Source: Jaltomata sinuosa
Taxonomy: Eukaryota; Streptophyta; Magnoliopsida; Solanales; Solanaceae
Length of the DNA stretch: 64,000 nt
NCBI GenBank assembly: GCA_003996215.1
Contig: QJPP01005215.1
Span: 1-64,000, forward strand
Reading direction: 5' to 3'
Within the stretch, counting starts at the first letter, position 1. The number at the start of each line of letters is the position of its first letter. The position numbers and the translations under genes were made by a program. This document shows positions 1 to 10,529 of the stretch, piece by piece. The notes beneath the pieces are model-generated. The model did no database searches and had not been told where the DNA came from. It saw nothing but the letters and a program-made list of their open reading frames with translations.

Positions 1-522
1 TGTTATTGATTTTAAGGGTAATTGGGATGATTAACTACCTCTTATCGAGTTTTCTTACAACAACAACTTTCACTCTAGAATCTAGATGGCTCTTTATGAG
101 ACACTTTATGGTCGGAGATGTAGATCTTCTATTGGTTGGTTCGAGGTAGATCAAACATCCTTGATTAGTGTAGATTCAGTTCATGAGACTATGGAGAATT
201 TTTAGCTTATTTGAGAGAGGTTGAAGACCGCTCATAGTCAACAGAAATCATATGCGGATGTTAGAAGGAGGGAATTAGAATTTGAAGTTGATGATTGGCT
301 TTTTCTGAAAGTGTCACCCATGAAGGGTGTGATGAGATTTGGCAAGTAAGGGAAGCTCAGTACCCATTTTGTAGGTTCTTATCAGATTCTGAGAAAGGTT
401 GGTAAGGTTGCTTACGAGTTGGATTTGCCATCAGAGTTAGAAGCGATTCATCCAGTTTTCCATATTTCCTTGTTGAAGAAATGTGTTGGCGATCCGACCT
501 TGATTGTTCCGTTAGAGGATCC
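1..522 (+). pseudogene. R1 integrase C-terminal remnant, first (partial) tandem unit
   Basis: Decayed 3' part of a Ty3/gypsy integrase whose 5' part lies outside the window. The reading includes the segments for host-site joining (FAYNNNF-like block, then GRRC), the GKLSTHFVG block and the tail HPVFHISLLKKCVGDPTL. Stop codons interrupt it, for example in the GNWDD*LPL, ENF*LI*ERL and RFGK*GKL readings. The same interruptions recur at the matching places in the two following units. At position 522/523 the tail jumps abruptly back to the RNase H motif GKANVVADALSR, so this is the right end of a tandem unit whose start is off the window. Confidence 0.85.
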
Positions 523-1961
523 GGGTAAGGCCAATGTTGTGGCGGATGCACTTAGTAGATTATTGATGGGTAGTGTGTCTTCAGTCGAAGAAGGAAATAA
601 AGAACTGGTTAAGGAGGTTCATAGGCTAGCTCGACTAGGAGTTCGCCTTATGAACTCGATGTAAGGTGGTGTTATTGTCCAAAATAGGGCTATATTATCC
701 TTGGTAGCATAGGTGAAGGCAAAGAAAGACAAGGACCCCATCCTACTTCAGCTCAAGGGTGTAGTTCATCAGCAGCGGGTTGAGGTTTTCTCCCAAGGGG
801 GAGATGGTGTACTTCATTTTTAAGGTCGACTATGTGTTCCAGATATAGATGGGTTAAGTCAGCAGATTTTAACTGAGGCTCATAGCTCCATATATTCCAT
901 CCAACCTTGTGCGACAAAGATGTACCGTGAACAAAATCGGGGTATATACCAATACCTATTATGGGTCGATTTCTATTTATGGTTCCACATTCCGGTTTTG
1001 TGGCTAAGTGTCCCAACTGTCAGCAAGTGAAGGTAGAGCACCAGTGACCGGGTATCATGATTTAGGGTATTGACCTTCCCACTTGGAAGTGGGAAGCGAT
1101 CAATATGGACTTCATTACAAGTTTGCCTCGTACTCGAAGGCAACATGATTCCATTTGGGTGATTGTCGACCAAATTTCTAAATCATCCCACTTCTTGGAT
1201 GTTAAGGCTACGGATTCAGTGGATGATTATGCCAGACTCTACATCCGGGAGATAGTTCGATTGCATGGTGTTCGATTGTCTATCATTTAAGATTGAGGTT
1301 CTCAGTTTACTTCCCAATTTTGGAGATCATTTCAGAAGGGTCTTGGTACTCAGGTGAAGCTTAGCATAGCTTTTCACCCTCAGACAGATAGCCAGGCGGA
1401 GCATACTATTCAGAGTTTGGAGGATATGTTGAGGGCTTGTGTTATTGATTTTAAGGGTAATTGGGATGATTAACTACCTCTTATCGAGTTTTCTTACAAC
1501 AACAACTTTCACTCTAGAATCTAGATGGCTCTTTATGAGACACTTTATAGTCGGAGATGTAGATCTTCTATTGGTTGGTTCGAGGTAGATCAAACATCCT
1601 TGATTAGTGTAGATTCTGTTCATGAGACTATGGAGAATTTTTAGCTTATTTGAGAGAGGTTGAAGACCGCTCATAGTCAACAGAAATCATATGCGGATGT
1701 TAGAAGGAGGGAATTAGAATTTGAAGTTGATGATTGGCTTTTTCTGAAAGTGTCACCCATGAAGGGTGTGATGAGATTTGGCAAGTAAGGGAAGCTCAGT
1801 ACCTATTTTGTAGGTTCTTATCAGATTCTGAGAAAGGTTGGTAAGGTTGCTTACGAGTTGGATTTTCCATCAGAGTTAGAAGCGATTCATCCAGTTTTCC
1901 ATATTTCCTTGTTGAAGAAGTGTGTTGGCGATCCGACCTTGATTTTTCCGTTGGAGGATCC
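523..1961 (+). repeat. R1 tandem unit 1: RNase H end to integrase C-terminus (1439 bp)
   Basis: The unit begins with the RNase H end GKANVVADALSRLLMGS, passes the spacer with FSQGGDGV, the zinc-binding CPNCQQVK, the integrase core start MDFITSLPRTRRQ, FTSQFW and IQSLEDMLRA, and ends at DPTLIFPLED (close to 1961). It then restarts at GKANVVADAL. Stops fall in the motif that should read ISDRGTQFTS (SII*D*GSQFTS) and elsewhere. The unit length is 1439 bp, measured from identical anchors at 1, 1440 and 2879. It differs from the next unit by only a dozen or two scattered substitutions by eye. Confidence 0.9.
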
Positions 1962-3400
1962 GGGTAAGGCCAATGTAGTGGCGGATGCACTTAGTAGATT
2001 ATTGATGGGTAGTGTGTCTTCAGTCGAAGAAGGAAATAAAGAACTGGTTAAGGAGGTTCATAGGCTAGCTCGACTAGGAGTTCGCCTTGTGGACTCGATG
2101 TAAGGTGGTGTTATTGTCCAAAATAGGGCTATATTATCCTTGGTAGCATAGGTGAAGGCAAATAAAGACAAGGACCCCATCCTACTTCAGCGCAAGGGTG
2201 TAGTACATCAGCAGCGGGTTGAGGTTTTCTCCCAAGGGGGAGATGGTGTACTTCGTTTTTAAGGTCGACTATGTGTTCCAGATATAGATGGGTTAAGTCA
2301 GCAGATTTTAACTGAGGCTCATAGCTCCATATATTCCATCCAACCTGGTGCCATAAAGATGTACCGTGAACAAAATCGGGGTATATACCAATACCTATTA
2401 TGGGTCGATTTCTATTTATGGTTCCACATTCCGGTTTTGTGGCTAAGTGTCCCAACTGTCAGCAAGTGAAGGTAGAGCACCAGTGACCGGGTATCATGAT
2501 TCAGGGTATTGACCTTCCCACTTGGAAGTGGGAAGCGATCAATATGGACTTCATTACAAGTTTGCCTCATACTCGAAGGCAACATGATTCCATTTGGGTG
2601 ATTGTCGACCAAATTTCTAAATCATCCCACTTCTTGGATGTTAAGGCTACGGATTCAGTGGATGATTATGCCAGACTCTACATCCGGGAGATAGTTCGAT
2701 TGCATGGTGTTCCATTGTCTATCATTTAAGATTGAGGTTCTCAGTTTACTTCCCAATTTTGGAGATCATTTCAGAAGGGTCTTGGTACTCAGGTGAAGCT
2801 TAGCATAGCTTTTCACCCTTAGACAGATGGCCAGGCGGAGCATACTATTCAGAGTTTGGAGGATATGTTGAGGGCTTGTGTTATTGATTTTAAGGGTAAT
2901 TGGGATGATTAACTACCTCTTATCGAGTTTTCTTACAACAACAACTTTCACTCTAGAATCTAGATGGCTCTTTATGAGGCACTTTATGGTCGGAGATGTA
3001 GATCTTCTATTTGTTGGTTCGAGGTAGATCAAACATCCTTGATTAGTGTAGATTCAGTTCATCAGACTATGGAGAATTTTTAGCTTATTTGAGAGAGGTT
3101 GAAGACCGCTCATAGTCAACAGAAATCATATGCGGATGTTAGAAGCAGGGAATTAGAATTTGAAGTTGATGATTGGCTTTTTCTGAAAGTGTCACCCATG
3201 AAGGGTGTGATGAGATTTGGCAAGTAAGGGAAGCTCAGTACCCATTTTGTAGGTTCTTAGCAGATTCTGAGAAAGGTTGGTAAGGTTGCTTACGAGTTGG
3301 ATTTGTCATCAGAGTTAGAAGCGATTCATCCAGTTTTCCATATTTCCTTGTTGAAGAAGTGTGTTGGCGATCCGACCTTGATTGTTCCGTTAGAGGATTT
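1962..3400 (+). repeat. R1 tandem unit 2: RNase H end to integrase C-terminus (1439 bp)
   Basis: Same content as unit 1, with the same junction at its left edge (gaggat joined to ccgggtaagg) and the same in-frame stops. At the right edge the junction is absent: after VPLED the sequence runs on into the normal tail (GVKDSLTYEEVPIEILDRQ). It is therefore the last copy in the array. The two bases 'at' are shared by both parental ends at the junction, so the duplication used little or no homology. Confidence 0.9.
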
Positions 3401-3602
3401 AGGTGTGAAGGATAGTCTCACCTATGAGGAGGTCCCCATAGAAATCCTTGATCGTCAGATTCAGAGGTTGAGGAACAAAGAAGTTGCTTCGGTGAAGGTT
3501 CTTTGGAGGAATCAGCTTGTTAATGGAGCTACTTGGGAAGCAGAATAAGCCATGAAAGCCAAGTACCCTCATCTCTTTCCTTTCGATTCCTTTCCAGCTT
3601 GA
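3401..3602 (+). pseudogene. R1 integrase tail with chromodomain-like block
   Basis: Continues from unit 2: LTYEEVPIEILDRQIQRLRNKEVASVKVLWRNQLV and then ATWEAE, the degenerate chromodomain that ends Tekay/Del pol. A stop follows ATWEAE at about 3546, but the homologous reading continues (AMKAKYPHLFPFDS) to a TGA at 3600-3602, where the related element G1 also stops. Chromodomains of this family are thought to guide integration to heterochromatin. Confidence 0.8.
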
Positions 3603-3835
3603 GGTAATAGTTTCATCCAAGAGTATGTTCCTCCAATCCTATTCCATCACTTACACTCATGATCCTAGCGTGCATTCATGTTTTCGAAGTTGATTTAACC
3701 ATGTTTTAAGTCAAAAAGTTCAGTTTTCATGTTTATTCCTTGATTTCATGTTTTGTTTCTTGTTGGGCTGTTTTCTCTTCTGTTTTCCCTTGTTTAGTCT
3801 TCATTGGAGGACGAATGATCCCAAGGGGGATATAT
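3603..3835 (+). other. R1 3' untranslated spacer and polypurine tract
   Basis: Non-coding stretch between the pol stop and the LTR. It holds the conserved 'gaggacgaatgatcccaag' block near 3807-3825 and a purine tract (aaggggga, about 3823-3830) directly before the LTR. The same block precedes the LTR at 17041-17070 and, on the reverse strand, at 38718-38752. A polypurine tract primes plus-strand DNA synthesis. Confidence 0.8.
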
Positions 3836-6003
3836 TTTAACACCTTGAAAAATGAACCAGATATTGAATTCTTAATCCAGTTAGTTTTCTGAATTTGTTT
3901 GCAACTGTAGGTCACCATGGGCAGGGCCACAGGCGTCATAGCTTAGAAGGCCCGTGGGGTGCCCCGTGGGAACCAAATAGTGAGATTGTGCCAAGCTGCT
4001 CCAGCCTGATGGGCTGTCACAACAGGCGTCGCAGGTGCAATGGCCCATGGGAATCCGTCGTCGGGATCCCCCAGCAGCTCTTCCCCCATCACCCTAGTTT
4101 CCCCGATGGGTTAGGCCACGGGTGTCATGGGTACAATGACCCATGGGATCAAGCTGTCAGATTGATCCAGGGATCCTTTCCCCTATCCGTCTTTCGCTCG
4201 ACGGGCAACCTCACGGACGTCGCAGGCATAATGGGCCATGGGATCTTGTCATCAAAATGGTCTAGCAGACCTCAACCTAGGTACCCCTGCCCGACGCCTT
4301 GGCCCATGGGCCGTCAAAGGCGCCCGTCGGGTAGCCCGTGAGGCGGCCCTTTTTCCAGCAGTTTCTTATTTAAGTTCCAGGAGCATTTAGTCATTACCCA
4401 TCCTTTTAACACTTAAATGATGTTGTTTTGACTATTTTAATTAGGGTTTTCACCCTCATTAGCCTAAGTCCCTTCTCATTACTTCATTCTTCTCCCAAAA
4501 AGGAAAAAGGTTCTTCTCCAAGCTCCAAGTCTCAAGCTCCAAGTTCAAGCCTCCTAAGTCTTTTCAATTCAAGTAGGTTATCTTCAATCACGGTATGTGG
4601 GTAATAAACAATGGGTTCCTTTCACCGTTGTGTCCAAAACCCCTAAATCAAATTTTGATTTCATGAATCTTCAAATTAGGGTTCTTACCCAATTCTTATG
4701 GGTTTTGTGAAATATTGTCTTCTCATTATTTGATTATGAAATCACTACTAAATTGCATGATTTTGCATGAGTTTTTACAGATGAACTCTTATTTCATGAT
4801 TTGAAGTCTAATCATGGCAATTTCTACACGCATGTAATTGAATTAAGCAAAATGGATTTGATGGTATGTTTTTTATGGAATTCCAAGCATGTGCATGCCT
4901 AGTTCCTATGTTCTTTGAAAATATATGTATTATGAAATTGAACTAGAGTCATGCAAATTTTACAATTCATGAAGTATGCAAGTTTTCCATGTTATGAAGT
5001 AATATGCAAAACAAGTCACCTGATGTTCCATCAATGCTCATGAATCGATTTCTAAACCAAAATTCATGAGTAGTATGACGATCCAGGGTATGAACAAGTT
5101 ATGAACAAGTTGTGAACAAATTTGGCATAAGATATTCCAGATGTACATAAGCACATGTTATATGTTCTGGAAGTAGTATTTAGCACCGAGAGACAAGGGT
5201 TAAGATAACCCAAGTCCAAAACTACGTTGCCACCGTAGGTTGCCCTCTGTGGCTTATTATGATAGGATCCTGGTAAGACATGGTTCTAACTTTGGCCGGT
5301 TGGAACAACTCTTTTCAGTGGGGGGTACATGACACTGGACTCCATGTAGCTCAGCATGGTTTATGTCGGTTAAGAGAAACTCCCATATGTTATTTTCAAG
5401 CTATGAAGTTATAAGATTTTATACTATGAAACTAAAGATTTACTTCATGTTTCATGTCTTATACCTTGATATTTATTCATGATTCTTTCTTTACGTAACA
5501 AGTTCACTCTTAAGCATATTTTGAACTATTTTCATCATGATTCATGCATCTCTCACATACTCAGTACATCCTATAGTACTGACGCATATCTTGCGCTGCA
5601 TCCTTTGATAATGCAGATTCAGGTGTCCCTTCTCAGACTCGTGGTTAGAGCTTCCAGGCCACTTTCCATCAACTGTTGGTGAGTCCTCTTAGATCGAGGA
5701 CTAGTTATGTTCTCAGATAGTGTTAGCTATTTTATTTTCTGTACTTCGAGTTAGCTAGATCCTTGTCCTTGCAACTCTTTATGTCATGAGTAGAGGCTTT
5801 TCAGACATAGACAAATTTTGAGTCTCCTTATGGATTTTGTATTCCTTTTTGACTTGAATATCCATGTATAAATTCTGGATTTATCTATTATGCTTCCGCT
5901 TATCTTTTGTTCTGCTTGAGAATGCCATGACCAAGGGTTTGCTTGGGGCAGTTGTGGTCCCATGTCCCATATTACGTTTAGGGGGTAACATAGCGCCATG
6001 ACA
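3836..6003 (+). repeat. R1 LTR, 2168 bp
   Basis: Homologous end to end to the LTRs of G1 and C. The start reads ttttaacacc where intact relatives have tgtaacaccc, so the terminal TG is mutated. The end reads gggggtaacatagcgccatgaca, matching the LTR ends at 12218 and 19199. It has a GC-rich island at 3900-4345, an AT-rich middle and the shared block with tagtactgacgcatat near 5575. Only one LTR is present, with element-internal sequence on both sides. Confidence 0.85.
3900..4345. repeat. GC-rich palindrome-word island in U3 of the R1 LTR
   Basis: About 445 bp, far more GC-rich than its surroundings, built from variants of a CCCATGGG word: cccatggg at about 4044, 4140 and 4302, gccatggg near 4233, and the perfect palindrome GGCCCATGGGCC near 4301. 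A 148-codon open frame crosses it (3895-4341). I do not call it coding because it comes from low stop density in GC-rich DNA and has no family likeness. The equivalent part of the G1 and C LTRs carries different words. Confidence 0.7.
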
Positions 6004-7695
6004 GTATCTAGATATTTTTCTGATTGTGTTCATTGATGACATCCTTATCTATTCTCGGAGTGAGGAGTAGCATGCGGACTATTTGAGAGTGGTGTTACAA
6101 ATTCTCAAGGGCTGGCAGTTATTTGCTAAGTTTAGTAAGTGTGAGTTCTCGATGCAGTCGGTTTTTTTTGGGTCACATTGTGACTAAAGATTGTATTTGA
6201 GTTGATTCTCAAAAGATTGAGGTGGTAAAGAACTGGCCTAGACCCACTTCCCCGTTTGATATTAGGAGCTTTTTGGGTTTGGCTGGTTACGACAGGAGAT
6301 TTATGGAAGGGTTTTCTTCCATTGCTTCCCCATTGACTCGGTTCACTAAGAAAAAGGTAAAATTTCAGTGGTCTGACCTATGTGAGAAGAACTTTCAGGA
6401 GTTGAAGACTAGATTGACCACATCTCTAATGTTAGCTCTACCCGAGGGCCTAGATGACTTTGTTGTTTATTGTGATGCTTCTAGGATTGGTTTGAGTTAT
6501 GTTTTGATGTAGTGTGGTAAAGTGATTGATTATGCTTTGAGACAACTTAAGACTCATGAGAAGAACTACCCCACTCATGATCTTGAGTTAGCAGTTGTTG
6601 TCTTCGCTTTAAAGATTTGGAGACAATACTCTTATGGTGATCACGTGGATGTATTCACCGATCATAAGAGTCTTAAGTATGTGTTCACTCAAAAGGAATT
6701 GAATCTTTGTCAAAGGATATGGCTTGAGCTTCTTAAGGATTATGACATGAGTGTGCTTTATTATCCGGGTAAGGCCAATGTTGTGGCAGATGCACTTAGT
6801 AGATTTTTAATGGGTAGTGTATCTTCAGTCGAAGAAGGGAAGAAGGAATTGGTTAAGGAGGTTCATAGGCGTACTCGGTTGGGAGTTTGCCTTATGGACT
6901 CAACAAAAGGTGGTGTTATTGTTAAGAATGGTTCTGAATCATCTCTGGTAGTTGAGGTGAAGGCAAAGAAAGACAATGATCCTATTTTGCTTCAGCTAAA
7001 GGGTGTAGTCCTTCACCAGAGAGTTGAGTTTTTCTCCCAAGGGGGAGATGGTATGCTTCATTATCAGGGTCAATTGTGTGTGCCAGATGTAGATGGGTTG
7101 AGACAGTAGATTCTGACTGAGGCTCATAGTTCCAGATATTCTATTCACCCTGGTAAAACCAAGATGTACTGTGATCTATGAGAAGTCTATTGGTGGAATG
7201 GTATCAAGAGGGACATGACCGATTTTGTGGCTAAGTTTCCCAACTGTCAGCAAGTAAAGGTAGAGCTTCAGTAACTGGGTGGCATGACTCAGGATATTGA
7301 CCTTTCTACTTGGAAGTGGTAAGCAATCAATATGGACTTTATTACAGGTTTGCCTCGTACTCGAAGGCAACCTGATTCAATTTGGGTGATTGTCGACCAG
7401 ATTACTAAATCGTCCCACTTCTTGGCTGTTAAAACTATATATTCAGCGGATGATTATGCTATACTCTACATTCGAGAGATAGTCAAATTGCATGGTGTTC
7501 CTTTGTTTATCATTTCAGATAGGGGTACTCAGTTTACTTCTCAGTTTTGAAGATCATTTTTGAGAGGTCTTGGTACTCAGGTGAAGCTTAGAATAACTTT
7601 TCACCCACAGACAGATGGCCAGGCAAAGTGTACTATTCAGACTTTGGCGGATATGTTGAGGGCTTGTATGACTGACTTCAAAGGTAATTGGGATT
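6004..7695 (+). pseudogene. R1 pol fragment: mid-RT, RNase H, integrase core
   Basis: Starts in the middle of reverse transcriptase immediately after the LTR (YL-like end, IVFIDDILIYSRSEE*H), with the FIDD metal-binding box intact. A T8 run near 6163 breaks the frame before GHIVTKD. It continues with the connection domain (IRSFLGLAGYDRRF), RNase H (DFVVYCDASRIGL to GKANVVADALSR, about 6450-6800), the integrase zinc region (CQQVK, first Cys lost: KFPNCQQ) and the core (MDFITGLP, IISDRGTQFTSQF). The catalytic Glu block reads QTLADMLRA, so E has become A. It stops abruptly at GGTAATTGGGAT (7695); integrase C-terminus, polypurine tract and LTR are missing. Confidence 0.85.
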
Positions 7696-8262
7696 CCAGC
7701 TTCTTGTGATCAATATTGATCAACAAAAGGTCTGTATAAAGGGACCTTTTTGACCGACTTTTTTAAGTATATTTGGGCCAAAATGGGTCAAGAAACTTGG
7801 GCAAAAATTACCCTTTGCTTGGGCCTCAAAAGGGTTAAGTTTTGTGGCTGATTTTGGGCTTCTCTTGGGTCAAAATATGGTCAATAGTGGTGGCTACCTT
7901 TTGTAGTTGTTTGGGCCAGATTTGGTTGTGCTTTAATGGGCCAATTTTAAGCTTCATTTGGGCTACAATTAGGTCTAATAATCCATGGTGTTGCTGCCCG
8001 TAATCGGCCCTCGGAACTTAGTTCATTAGCGTAGGTAGGTGATGCACCTACTTGTCACCTAAGAGCTTAGATAAGTCGAGCAAGCACCTCACTTGTTTTA
8101 TCTCATTTTCAGAACCCTCATCCTTATACTTTAACTTGAACTATTATATACATTTGACCATTTCAAATTCTAGGCCAAAGTACCCATTAACAATCTCGAG
8201 CTCAAATACCTTCGTCGATATTTACTTAGTCACATAGGTTTTGAAAGGTACGGGGTGTTACA
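7696..8262 (-). repeat. Unclassified repeat ending like an LTR terminus; TGGGCY cluster
   Basis: About 570 bp between two unrelated pol fragments. Its right end, ggggtgttaca (8252-8262), is the reverse complement of the common plant LTR start TGTAACACCCC, which suggests part of a reverse-strand LTR. I cannot see the matching TG end or a TSD. The left half has many TGGGCC/TGGGCT words. A 7-bp stem with 3-base loop (gtaggtg/cacctac) lies at 8035-8051. No convincing coding frame. Confidence 0.4.
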
Positions 8263-9908
8263 CTATGTGTATGCCTATTGATTAACGGTAGTTGAATAAG
8301 GTAACTGTGAAGAATAAGTATCTGATGCCACATATTGATGATCTATTTGACCAGCTTCAGGGTGAAATTGTGTTTTTTAAGATTGACTTGAGATCTGGCT
8401 ACCATCATTTGAGGATTCAAGCGAAGGGCATCCCTAAGGCAGCCTTGAGGACTCACTATGTCCATTAAGAGTTCTTGTTGATGTCATTTGGATTGACTAA
8501 TACTCAAGTAAAATTTATGGACTTGATGAATTTCGTGTTCAGGCCTTATTTGGCCTACTTAGTGATTGTATTTATCGATGACATCCTTGTCTACTCGAGT
8601 AGTAGGGAGGAGCACGAGCAACAGTTGAGGATTGTGCTTCTGACTTTGAGAGATCAGTAGCTTTATGCTTAGTTCTTGAAGTGTGAGTTCTGGCTTGAGT
8701 TTGTAGCATTCTTTGGGCACATGGTGTCCAAAGAAGGGATCATGGTAGACCTGGTGAAGATTGAGGTAGTTTGTGATTGGGCTAGGCCCACTTCTCCTAC
8801 CGAGGTTTACAGTTTTGTTGGGTTAGCAAGTTACTACAGATGGTTCATCGAGGGATTCTCTTCTATTGTAGTGATTGACTAGACTGACTAGGAAACATGT
8901 CCCATTTTAGTGGTCCAACAAGTGTGAGGCAAGCTTTCTAAAGCTCTAAGGCATTATTGACTACAACTCTTATTTTGAATGTTCGAGTTGAGGACCAGGG
9001 GTTTACATTATATTGTGATGTTTTAGGTGTTGATTTGGGTTGTGTTTTGATGCAGCAGGGCCGAGTGATTGCATATGTTTCTAGATAGTTGAAGGTTTAT
9101 GATCACAACTACCCCACCAATGACTTAGAGTTGGCGGTAGTAGTGTTTGCGCTTATAATTTTGAGGAATTACCTTAATGGTGTTCTTTACGAGATATTCA
9201 ATGACCATCATAGCCTACAGTATATTCTGAGATAGAAGGATCTTAATTTGAGGCAACACAGGTTGATAAAGTTGCTGAATGACTATGACATCTATATTTT
9301 ATATCACCTGCGCAAGGCAATGTAGTAGCAAATGCCTTGAGCTAGAAGGCGGTGAGTATGGGGAGTTTAGCTTTCCTATCAATTCTGGAGATACCGTTTG
9401 ACTTAGACATCTATTCCTTAGCCAATAGGTTGGTGAGACTTGATATTTCTGACCCTGGGAGGATTCTTGCTCTAGTTGAGGCACAATCTACATTGTTTGA
9501 GCAAATTCGAGAGTGGCAGTTTGAGGATAGTCAACTTCGTGGGCTCCGAGATTAGGAGTTAAGCGGTGCGGCCAGGAAGGATGCCTTAGATTCAAAGGGT
9601 GTCTTGAGATTCAAGGGTCGTATTTGCATTCGAAGAGTTGGTGACTGATTCAGTTGATATTGTAGGAGGCTCATTGTTCAACATATTCCATTCATCTTGA
9701 GGTAGCTAAGATGTAGAAAGACTTGAGACAACATTACTGGTGGGGCAGGATGAAGAGGGATATAGAAGACTTTGTATCTCGATGTTTGAACTAGAAGCGG
9801 GTGAAGTCCGAGCACTTGAGACATGGTGGATTGCTTTTGAGGCTACCCATTCATAAGTGGAAGTGTGGGCGGATTACTATGGATTTCATGATCGGGTTGC
9901 CGCATAAT
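8263..9908 (+). pseudogene. R2 pol fragment: RT, RNase H, integrase zinc region (A/D lineage)
   Basis: Begins at the RT motif (M)CI-YRQLNKVTVKNKYLMP with a small insertion near 8270, then DDLFDQLQG, KIDLRSGYHHL and an intact FIDDILVYS box (about 8572-8595). RNase H follows (YCDVLGVDLGCVLMQQGRVIAY, TNDLELAVVVFAL, NVVANAL). Then come the spacer, the integrase start (HYWWGRMKRDI, VSRCLN) and MDFMIGLPH. Many stops and frameshifts. Residues (LMP, AKGIPKAALRT) resemble pol of A and D more than R1/G1/C. It is cut at 9908 by the reverse-strand LTR, and the rest of integrase is not found on the far side. Confidence 0.8.
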
Positions 9909-10529
9909 TGTCACGACCTAAAATTGGGCCGCGATGGCGCCTACATAACCTCTGATAGGCCAGACAACCCAGGAATGCGGAAGTACAATAAAATGATTAA
10001 ATAAGGAAGTAGAAGAGAAAAACAGAAAGAACTAGGGGCCAACAGTATAGAGACATACCAATAGTTTAAACTATACAAAAATGGTCGTAAAGTGACTAAG
10101 AAGACGAGTATATACAAGGATCAACCCCAAACATGGTGTCACTGGTACAAGAGCATCTAAAGTATTGAGTAAATCTATACAACATGTACTATCTTTCAAA
10201 AATACAAAATATAGATAGAAGAGTAGATTAAAAGCACTAAAGGATCTCCAAATGTCGGGAGCTCACTGCGATCCGAACAACAATTAACCATGAATGACTG
10301 GAGGATCAGTGAGGGTGGCTCATACTAGGTGCTACATCAGAAAAAGATGAAGAGTGTAGTATGAGTTTTTAGCCAAAAACTCTATTTTTATGCTAAATTA
10401 ACAATATTCCAAATGAAATAAATAATAACATGAATACGTAGATGAAAACAAAACCAAAATACACAACTAAATCCAAAGTAAGGTAATCCATGGCCTACGC
10501 ACAAAGAAAATGCTACAATCCTAGAATAG
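9909..10529 (-). repeat. S1 LTR, left part (reverse strand), split by G1
   Basis: Starts TGTCACGACC, the reverse complement of the LTR end GGTCGTGACA seen in the A/B/D lineage. Contains the shared block 'agtgtagtatgag' near 10352. G1 interrupts it: the five bases before G1 (AATAG, 10525-10529) recur just after G1, and the LTR resumes at 19205. Confidence 0.75.
10525..10529. repeat. TSD of G1, left copy (AATAG)
   Basis: AATAG directly precedes the terminal TG of G1 and recurs at 19200-19204 directly after its terminal CA. Five-base duplications are normal for Ty3/gypsy integrase. Confidence 0.9.

Noticed and set aside
357..2612. Antisense frames repeated at 1439-bp spacing (for example 753-1016 and 2129-2455)
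   Set aside because: They repeat only because the DNA is duplicated, and lie opposite the RNase H/integrase remnants.
3895..4341. 148-codon open frame in GC-rich DNA
   Set aside because: It lies wholly in an LTR palindrome-word island; its length is explained by few stop codons in GC-rich DNA and the residues mirror the DNA repeats.
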